DNA of 7,524 nt, taken from positions 4,665 to 12,188 of the forward strand of contig JAOZUV010000032.1 in the NCBI GenBank assembly GCA_029938505.1. Reading direction: 5' to 3'. The number at the start of each line of letters is the position of its first letter. The stretch's first letter is position 1. Shown here in pieces: positions 1-5,588 of the stretch. The notes under the pieces were generated by a model. The model had not been told where the DNA came from, did no database searches, and worked only from the letters and a program-made list of their open reading frames with translations. The position numbers were made by a program, and so were the translations under genes. The DNA is from Bacteroidales bacterium (GTDB lineage: Bacteria > Bacteroidota > Bacteroidia > Bacteroidales > GCA-2711565).

Positions 1-262
1 CTTTTGGGTATGATATTTTGTATACTTCTTGGGATTCAAAGGAATAAATTTCAGTACCTAATTTAAAAGCAATAAAACTTAATTTCTCTTCTAAATTATC
101 CTCAATCTCTGTATTTTGCGCCAATAATTCGGCTCTTTTTTTAAATATAGAACGAAACTCCTCTTTATCTCCCTCTACTGAAGTTAAAGAGGTTTTGATT
201 TTTTTAAAAATCTCCTCGTATTCTTTCCAGCTTGTTGATTCAGTACTTTTTTCTTTTAACAT
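1..262 (-). CDS. cheW: CheW-type coupling protein with N-terminal extension (3' part outside window)
   Basis: Reading the minus strand from the ATG at 262-260 gives 87 open codons that run off the window edge, so the C-terminal part is missing. Residues 1-60 are a charged, probably helical extension containing R43-A-E-L-L-A48, which fits the RAxxLA motif I recall just before the CheW fold in many coupling proteins of non-flagellar chemosensory clusters. From about residue 61 the sequence reads LSFIAFKLGTEIYSFESQEV, the typical first strands of a CheW domain (F-x-L-G-x-E-x-Y, then a V that begins the receptor/kinase contact surface). CheW proteins bridge MCPs and the CheA kinase in the cytoplasm. 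The start lies 29 bases after the cheR stop, so co-transcription is likely. By position it corresponds to WspD of the Wsp system. An N-terminal CheW domain of a larger fusion cannot be excluded, because the rest is unseen. Confidence 0.8.
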   Translation of the reverse strand, partial: MLKEKSTESTSWKEYEEIFKKIKTSLTSVEGDKEEFRSIFKKRAELLAQNTEIEDNLEEKLSFIAFKLGTEIYSFESQEVYKISYPK

Positions 263-291
263 TTGTGTAGATTGGTAAATGAATATTGCAT

Positions 292-1761
292 CTATTTATC
301 AAGTAAGTTTTGTACAATATCTTTTAAACGTCCCGCTAAGATCCCTTCGGATTCAATAATAATATCATTATCATTTAGCCTGTTTAAAAGTTCAAGGGTA
401 TTAGATAAATGTCGCCTAGCTTCTTCCGTTCGATTTAATTTCTTGGCCAAGTTTCCCAAACTAAAATTGATGACAACGTAATTTGGATTCAGAAAGAATC
501 CTTTTTTTAAGGATTCGTAAGCTTTAACTAAATCACCAGATTCAGTCTCGATATTGGATATCAAATAATAGGTTAAAGGGTTTAACTTGCTTATTTTGAG
601 TGATTCATTGCAATATTTAAGAGCCTCAATTAAATTACCTGTATTTGCATTGATGCGAGCCAATAAGAGTAACAAACTCTCCTTCTTTTCATAGTTTGGT
701 GTAGATTTGATAATGCTTTGGGCTTCCAAATATTTTCCTTCATTATATAGCTCAAGGGGGTTCTTCTTTTCTCGAGTTAACTTTTTGGCTGTAGTTTTTT
801 CCTTTCTTCTTATATCGGTTTTCCTAGGTATTATATTTTTGGGAGTTTTCCGAATGATGTATTTTTGGGATTCTCTTTTCTTTATTTTATAGGTTTGTTT
901 CGATTGGTGCAAACTGTTTTTTTTATAAATAGAGACGTCATTGATATGTGAATAAACAAGTTTTTTAGAGAGGAAGTTGTATGATTCACTTGGGCTTGTT
1001 AGCAAAATCCCATCTTCTGTCAAGCAATTATAAAAATTATTGCTCACCCTGATAATATCTTCGTGATCAAAATACATTAGTACATGACGGCAAAGTATAA
1101 TATCCATAGCGTTTGTATTGTTAATCAATGAAGGGTATTGATCAACAATTAGGTTTAGATATGAAAAACTTACAAATGGAAGTATAGAATCATTAATGAT
1201 ATAATGATTTTCATATTTATCAAAATAGGTATCTTTAAATTCAGGATTTGTTCCGCGAAATGACCATTCTGAATATATGCCATTTTTGGCTTTATTAAGT
1301 TGTTTTGAATTGATGTCTGTTGCCAGTATTGAGATGTTCCATTCATTTATATCATCTATTTCTTCGATGAGTTCTTTCAACGTTATTGCAACAGAATATG
1401 GTTCTTCCCCACTTGAGCACCCTGCACTCCAAATTTTTATACTTTTCGAATATTTTTGCTTTTTTTTGATTAGCTTAAGTAAAATATCTTCTCTTAGGGC
1501 TTTATAAAATTCTTTGTCTCTGAAAAAATGTGTTTCCCCAATGGTTAATTTGCAGGCAAGTGCTTCAGAAAATTCTACGCTTGTATTATTTAATAGAAGT
1601 AGGTTAATAAAATCGTTTGTGTTTTTGTATTTATACTCCTTGGCAAGTTCATTGATTTTGTTAATTAGATCATTATACCTTTTCTCAGGATAATAGATTC
1701 CAAATTTTTGCTTAATAAAATTGCTTAATTCTTTTACTTTTGATTGATCAACTGAGCTCAT
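292..1761 (-). CDS. cheR: CheR-type MCP glutamate methyltransferase with C-terminal TPR domain (WspC-like)
   Basis: This 489-residue protein should transfer methyl groups from S-adenosylmethionine to glutamates of chemoreceptors, tuning an array with CheB as antagonist. Residues 1-72 are the helical N-terminal CheR domain. The methyltransferase follows: TIGETHFFRD (73-82), the SAM loop IWSAGCSSGEEPYS (110-123), ATDIN (147-151), the EWSFRGT stretch (165-171), NL (203-204) and CRHVLMYFD (224-232). In the last motif His226 replaces the usual Asn of CRNVxIYF. Residues about 280-333 form a very basic linker (22 Lys/Arg against 4 Asp/Glu by my count). About three TPR-like helix pairs span 336-456, and the C-terminus has ESEGILAGRL (470-479), a tail I recall from CheR-TPR proteins. 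At 489 aa it is far longer than the roughly 280-aa flagellar CheR, and the TPR architecture matches WspC. The ATG at 1761 lies 9 bases after the cheW stop, which supports translational coupling in one operon. No Shine-Dalgarno is visible. Confidence 0.93.
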   Translation of the reverse strand: MSSVDQSKVKELSNFIKQKFGIYYPEKRYNDLINKINELAKEYKYKNTNDFINLLLLNNTSVEFSEALACKLTIGETHFFRDKEFYKALREDILLKLIKKKQKYSKSIKIWSAGCSSGEEPYSVAITLKELIEEIDDINEWNISILATDINSKQLNKAKNGIYSEWSFRGTNPEFKDTYFDKYENHYIINDSILPFVSFSYLNLIVDQYPSLINNTNAMDIILCRHVLMYFDHEDIIRVSNNFYNCLTEDGILLTSPSESYNFLSKKLVYSHINDVSIYKKNSLHQSKQTYKIKKRESQKYIIRKTPKNIIPRKTDIRRKEKTTAKKLTREKKNPLELYNEGKYLEAQSIIKSTPNYEKKESLLLLLARINANTGNLIEALKYCNESLKISKLNPLTYYLISNIETESGDLVKAYESLKKGFFLNPNYVVINFSLGNLAKKLNRTEEARRHLSNTLELLNRLNDNDIIIESEGILAGRLKDIVQNLLDK

Positions 1762-1770
1762 ATAACCGTT

Positions 1771-2253
1771 CTAGTTTATCGATTCTTGTTTCTTTAATAA
1801 AGTTTTTAGTTTTACTCTTTCATTGCCTGATAAAAGTTCGTTAATGTTTTGAATTAGTATAATTGATTCATCAATAATAGCAATGCCTTCAATTAAGTTA
1901 TCTGACTCTTTAAAATGTGCATCATGTTTTTGAATATTTATTTTTTTTACTTTTTTTAAATCGAGAATTTCGTCAACTACAAAACCTAGTCTAGTAGATT
2001 CTTCGTTTACAATGATAATTTTATCTGAAAGAGTTAACGCTTTATTAGTTAAATGGAGTCGTTTTCTGAAATTTACAATAGGAATAATTTGACCTGCTAC
2101 GTTTATTACCCCTTGTATTACTTTTTGTGCTCCGGGAAGATGATTGGTTTCAATAGCACTTATGACTCGTTCAACTTTACTAAGACCAGTTGCTAATTTT
2201 ATTTCATTTATCGTGAAAACCAAATAATAATCTTCTTTATATCCTTCAATCAT
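1771..2253 (-). CDS. cheW: CheW-type coupling protein, single domain (WspB-like position)
   Basis: This 160-residue protein is essentially one CheW domain, the usual size for a stand-alone coupling protein linking chemoreceptors to a CheA kinase at the cytoplasmic face of an array. Visible landmarks are YYLVFTINEIKLATGLSKVERV (residues 9-30), LPGA (39-42), the signature VIQGVINVAGQIIPIVNFRKR (45-65), LSDKIIIVN (75-83) and LGFVVDEILDL (89-99), followed by the final strand IILIQNINELL (131-141). In the NLRG part of the signature, position 53 is Ala where the canonical Arg would be (INVAG). The protein starts 50 bases after the hybrid kinase stop and ends 9 bases before cheR. No Shine-Dalgarno-like sequence is seen and the leader is A-rich, as is common in Bacteroidota. 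The adjacent cheR and second cheW make a Wsp/ACF-type role more likely than a flagellar one; no flagellar gene is visible. Confidence 0.93.
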   Translation of the reverse strand: MIEGYKEDYYLVFTINEIKLATGLSKVERVISAIETNHLPGAQKVIQGVINVAGQIIPIVNFRKRLHLTNKALTLSDKIIIVNEESTRLGFVVDEILDLKKVKKINIQKHDAHFKESDNLIEGIAIIDESIILIQNINELLSGNERVKLKTLLKKQESIN

Positions 2254-2286
2254 TTGATTGTTTTTTTATCAGTATTTATTTTTTGT

Positions 2287-2306
2287 TAATTAGTTCAAAC
2301 TAATTA
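2287..2306. repeat. Perfect 9+2+9 inverted repeat at the hybrid kinase stop codon
   Basis: The arms TAATTAGTT (2287-2295) and AACTAATTA (2298-2306) are exact reverse complements around a 2-base centre. The kinase TAA stop (2306-2304 on the minus strand) forms the outer end of one arm. The dyad lies in the 50-base gap before cheW. It is poor in G/C (one G-C pair per arm) and is not followed by a T-run on the minus strand, so it does not look like an intrinsic terminator of the operon. It could be a protein-binding dyad, a weak hairpin affecting cheW expression, or chance in AT-rich DNA. Confidence 0.5.
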
Positions 2307-5300
2307 TTTTGCTATTTTTATTTTGCAATATTTATAGATTGTTTCCAATAGCTTTTGGAAGTTGACGGGTTTTGAAAGGTAGTCGTCAAATCCTTCAAGT
2401 AATAATTTGGTTTGATCCTCAACTGTTGCATAAGCAGTTAATGCGACGATAGGTATATGAGGGTTTAAAGATTTTATAGCCTTTGTGGCTTGTATTCCAT
2501 CCATAATTGGCATTCTGACATCCATCAAAATCAAATCAATATTTTTGTAATTATGGTACATTTTTATAGCTTCTCTACCGTTATTTGCTCTGATAGTATT
2601 AGCACCTGTATTTTGGAGAATCCTATTAATTAAGAAATAATTTGAATCAACATCTTCTGCAATTAAAACAGTAGTGTCATTTAGGTTTGTGTTTGAATTA
2701 ACATCTATTTTTCCAATATCTTCAATTTTAAGATTTTTCAACTCCATGGGAATTTCTAAATAAAAAGTTGATCCTTTACTTTCTTCTGATGAAACCCAAA
2801 GATTTCCATTAAGTTTTTCTGCTAATTTTTTTGCTATTGTTAACCCAATCCCTGTTCCACCGTATTCTCGAGTATGAGTATCATCAACCTGCCTGAAGTG
2901 GTCAAAAATAATATCAGATTTATCAATGGGTATTCCAATGCCACTGTCTTCAACAAAGAAAACTAATTCTGATTCCCCACTATATTCAAAACCAAACTTA
3001 ACATAACCTTTCTCTGTATATTTAAATGCATTGTTTAATAGGTTCGAGAGTATTTGATTAATACGATAAGGATCAGAATAAATGTTCAAGGATGAATAAT
3101 TGTGGGGTTTGTTAAAAATCAGTTTAATATCATCTTTATCTACGTCTTTTTTATGCTTATTGAATTTGTCATACAGTTCGTCAAGTAGCATTTTAACTGA
3201 AAAATTTTTATTTTCAATTGTTAGCACATCGGTTTCTAACTTTGAGACATCCAGAATATCATTGATAATTGATAAAAGATTTTCGCCATTTTTTATGATC
3301 TTTTGAACAAAATCTTTCTTTTCATCTTTACTGATATTAGGCTCAGTAAGAAAGGAGGAGAATCCCATAATTGCATTCATGGGTGTTCTTATTTCGTGAG
3401 ACATGTTTGAAAGAAAGGCAAGTTTTAATCGATCTGATTCTTCTGCTTTTTTCATAGCATGGGACAACTTGTGTTCTGCTTCAATCCTTTCTTTAATGTC
3501 AACTTGTGTCATCCATATTTCGGTTAGGAAATCATCATCAACACGTCCAACAATAGAACATGATAGGAATGAGCTATTGTTTGTTAACTTATTGTTTATA
3601 CCTATGATTTCTCCTGATATTTTGTAATTATTTTCCAGAAATTTATGTATGAGATTTTGATGATTGTCATAGTCAGTAAACACTTGTTTTACTTTTTGTT
3701 TTATTACTTCATTTTTTTCAATCCCATACATGTTTGCATATGCTTGGTTGCATTCTGTAAATTGACCTTTCAAAATTTCATTTAGCTGATTATCCAATGA
3801 TGATTTTATGTTGATTTTTTGATTGGGTCGAATTGAACAAATTCCTACTTGGCTCAGTTCTACAAAACTTCGCAATTTGTTTTCGTTTTTTTGAATTAAA
3901 TTTTCAGTATTCTTTTTTTCTATGATTGCCCCAATATGGCTTGCAACAAATTCAAGTATTTCTAAGTCTTTTTCGGTATAAGTGTTTTCATTTGTGTAGT
4001 TTTGTAAGGCGGCTATTCCTATAACCTTATTTTGTGTATTTAATAATGGAGCACCTAGCCATACAGGAGAAGGTTCACCATACAAAACAACCTTTTCTTT
4101 ATTATTTAATTCCTTTTCAATATCTTCATTAACATATAAAGCTTTACCTGATTTTCGCACATAATCTGTTAGAGTGCCTTTTAGTTCTATTAATTCTTCT
4201 TCATCTATTTCCTCATATTTATCAAAATGATATGGGAATGAATATTTATTTTCTTCTTCATGATATATTGCAATATAAAAATTCTCAACATCTAAAATAA
4301 TACCTAATTCAGCATGTATTTTTTCAAGAAGCGATTTAAGTGATCCAGATTTATTGGCCTCCTTAGTAATGTTATACAGCACTTTTTTTAGGCTTTGTGT
4401 ATACCTTATTTCCGTAATGTCTTTAATTGTTGAGAGAATCTTTTTTCCATTATTAAATTCGATAATTATTGATGATAGCAAAACGCATCTTTTGTTACCT
4501 TGGCAATCAACTATAGAATTTTCGTGGTTTTTTACATGTCCTTCTGTTTTAAGTTTTTGGAGGTAAATATTTCTTTCATTTTCATTACCCCATATTCCTA
4601 ATTCAAATGTGTTTTTATTTTTTAAATAAGTTGGATCAGCTTTAGCAAGTTTTAGCATTTCTTTATTAAAACTCACCAACTTACCCGTCTTAATATCAGT
4701 AATAGCAATTGAATCAGGTAGTTCTGAAATAATTTTTCGAAATGTTTTATTATCGGTGATAAAACTATCTTCTTTTTCTTTTAATTGGTTAAAAAGCGGT
4801 ATGAGGTGAATTAACTTCTCAATAAGCTTGCATTCTAAATCATTAATTTTCTTTTTATAAAAGAAAAACATACAGCCGATAAACTCTTCTTTATATGTAA
4901 TGCCAATAACATATTTTTCTTGTGTCTTTGTTAGTTCTAATACTTTTTTAAGTTTACTTTTTGTAATGTTTTTGTTGTATAACGAGAATGTTTTATTTTT
5001 AAAAGGTGTTAAATTACGGTGAGATAGATTTTTTAAATCTGTTTTTATATGAATCTCGGACTGATAAGGATTAAAGCTAAAAAGTCTGCTTACTTGAGAA
5101 AGTGTTGTTTCATTTCCATATACAGATTCAATTTTAAGTCTTTTGTTTTTATTATAGTATCTTGAGAATATAACATATGAGGCATTTGTAATTTCAAATA
5201 GTTTTTTCGTTGAATGAATAAAAAGGTCTTCTTTATCAGTATATTTTAAGTAATCTAAGGTGAATTCACTTAATAAATTGAGAGTAATGTCAGGCGAATC

Positions 5301-5339
5301 GTTTTTTATAACACTATTGATGAGATTTTCTTTACTCAT
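2304..5339 (-). CDS. Soluble hybrid histidine kinase: GAF-like-PAS-GAF-PAS-HisKA-HATPase_c-REC
   Basis: This 1011-residue protein has no membrane segment or signal peptide, so it probably senses a cytoplasmic cue. Residues 20-190 resemble a divergent GAF domain. PAS1 spans about 205-310 and ends in the typical KDITE. GAF spans about 320-475 with WLGAPLLN and VIGIAALQNYT. PAS2 spans about 490-620 with TECNQAYANMYGI. A short coiled coil leads into HisKA, with His648 in SNMSHEIRTPMNAIMGFSS; Glu649 and Thr652 form the ExxT pattern linked to phosphatase activity. The ATPase has the N box (QILSNLLNNAFKYT, 762-775), G1 (EDSGIGIP, 797-804), F box (FDHFRQ, 812-817) and G2 (GGTGIGL, 827-833). The C-terminal REC has E895/D896, phospho-acceptor Asp940, Thr968 and Lys990, so it looks active. 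There is no HPt or DNA-binding domain, so a separate phosphotransfer partner is expected. It leads the cheW-cheR-cheW run with a 50-base gap, which suggests but does not prove a shared role. The ATG has no clear Shine-Dalgarno. Confidence 0.95.
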   Translation of the reverse strand: MSKENLINSVIKNDSPDITLNLLSEFTLDYLKYTDKEDLFIHSTKKLFEITNASYVIFSRYYNKNKRLKIESVYGNETTLSQVSRLFSFNPYQSEIHIKTDLKNLSHRNLTPFKNKTFSLYNKNITKSKLKKVLELTKTQEKYVIGITYKEEFIGCMFFFYKKKINDLECKLIEKLIHLIPLFNQLKEKEDSFITDNKTFRKIISELPDSIAITDIKTGKLVSFNKEMLKLAKADPTYLKNKNTFELGIWGNENERNIYLQKLKTEGHVKNHENSIVDCQGNKRCVLLSSIIIEFNNGKKILSTIKDITEIRYTQSLKKVLYNITKEANKSGSLKSLLEKIHAELGIILDVENFYIAIYHEEENKYSFPYHFDKYEEIDEEELIELKGTLTDYVRKSGKALYVNEDIEKELNNKEKVVLYGEPSPVWLGAPLLNTQNKVIGIAALQNYTNENTYTEKDLEILEFVASHIGAIIEKKNTENLIQKNENKLRSFVELSQVGICSIRPNQKINIKSSLDNQLNEILKGQFTECNQAYANMYGIEKNEVIKQKVKQVFTDYDNHQNLIHKFLENNYKISGEIIGINNKLTNNSSFLSCSIVGRVDDDFLTEIWMTQVDIKERIEAEHKLSHAMKKAEESDRLKLAFLSNMSHEIRTPMNAIMGFSSFLTEPNISKDEKKDFVQKIIKNGENLLSIINDILDVSKLETDVLTIENKNFSVKMLLDELYDKFNKHKKDVDKDDIKLIFNKPHNYSSLNIYSDPYRINQILSNLLNNAFKYTEKGYVKFGFEYSGESELVFFVEDSGIGIPIDKSDIIFDHFRQVDDTHTREYGGTGIGLTIAKKLAEKLNGNLWVSSEESKGSTFYLEIPMELKNLKIEDIGKIDVNSNTNLNDTTVLIAEDVDSNYFLINRILQNTGANTIRANNGREAIKMYHNYKNIDLILMDVRMPIMDGIQATKAIKSLNPHIPIVALTAYATVEDQTKLLLEGFDDYLSKPVNFQKLLETIYKYCKIKIAK

Positions 5340-5350
5340 AAAAAATGATT

Positions 5351-5474
5351 TTTACTAACTAATTAGAAATCTGATTTAGTGTTTGAAATAATACAAAGTG
5401 GAACTATCCCAGTCTAGCTGTATTTGACTTGAAAACCCAACATATGTATTGAATAACACTTTATAGTTAGTAAA
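5351..5474. repeat. Spaced 11-base inverted repeat in the kinase upstream region
   Basis: TTTACTAACTA at 5351-5361 is the exact reverse complement of TAGTTAGTAAA at 5464-5474, with 102 bases between the arms. One arm begins 12 bases upstream of the kinase ATG; the other is about 125 bases upstream. Such a pair could be two operator half-sites or two binding sites in opposite orientation, but AT-rich sequence produces such matches fairly readily. Confidence 0.35.
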
Positions 5475-5547
5475 TGTATTTTTTAATAGCGGAGAGTTTA
5501 TATTATATAGTACCTGATAACTACTTCAATTATTTAACAAGCAATAT

Positions 5548-5567
5548 ACTACTACTTTAAGTATAGT
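5548..5567. repeat. Imperfect palindrome downstream of the TPR-HTH gene
   Basis: ACTA (5548-5551), one unpaired base, then TACTT (5553-5557) pair with AAGTA (5559-5563) and TAGT (5564-5567) around a single central base. It starts about 20 bases after the stop of the TPR-HTH gene on the minus strand. No T-run follows in the transcribed direction, so an intrinsic terminator is not supported. It could be a binding site or a weak RNA hairpin. Confidence 0.25.
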
Positions 5568-5588
5568 TAAAAGACAGCTAATCAATGT

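Larger units (their letters stand above)
5340..5588. other. Gene-free 249-base gap upstream of the hybrid kinase
   Basis: No open frame with coding character is visible on either strand. The gap separates the TPR-HTH regulator from the kinase/chemosensory genes, so it most likely carries the end of the first transcript and the promoter of the second unit. I looked on the minus strand for the Bacteroidota promoter pattern (TTTG or TTG, about 20 bases, TAnnTTTG) and found only partial matches, so no promoter is called. The gap contains a spaced 11-base inverted repeat (5351-5361 with 5464-5474) and an imperfect palindrome at 5548-5567. It also has a second copy of the TAATTAGTT nonamer, on the minus strand at 5365-5357. 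Confidence 0.6.

Noticed and set aside
256..291. ATG right after the cheR stop (291-289, minus strand) as a start for the next gene
   Set aside because: It is out of frame with the CheW-like protein and meets a stop after 11 codons; the ATG at 262 opens the frame with the RAxxLA and CheW motifs.
263..481. Plus-strand open frame of 72 codons
   Set aside because: It lies antisense to the end of cheR, has no recognisable protein features, and its composition is what the reverse of a real AT-rich gene would give.
707..892. Plus-strand open frame of 61 codons, hydrophobic
   Set aside because: It is antisense to the Lys-rich linker of cheR. Poly-Lys codons (AAA) read backwards as TTT (Phe), which explains the false membrane-like look.
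1277..1507. Plus-strand open frame of 76 codons
   Set aside because: It is antisense to the SAM-binding part of cheR, which is clearly the coding strand.
2287..2306. Intrinsic terminator between the kinase and cheW
   Set aside because: The stem is almost all A-T and is followed on the minus strand by A-rich rather than T-rich sequence, so termination is not supported.
3100..3627. Two plus-strand open frames (3100-3306 and 3403-3627)
   Set aside because: Both are antisense to the HisKA/PAS2 region of the hybrid kinase, whose motifs are intact on the minus strand.
4354..4566. Plus-strand open frame of 70 codons
   Set aside because: It is antisense to PAS1 and the start of the GAF region of the hybrid kinase, with no independent support.
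5340..5588. A Bacteroidota -33/-7 promoter for the kinase
   Set aside because: Only partial TAnnTTTG matches were found, and none has a TTTG or TTG at the right distance upstream.
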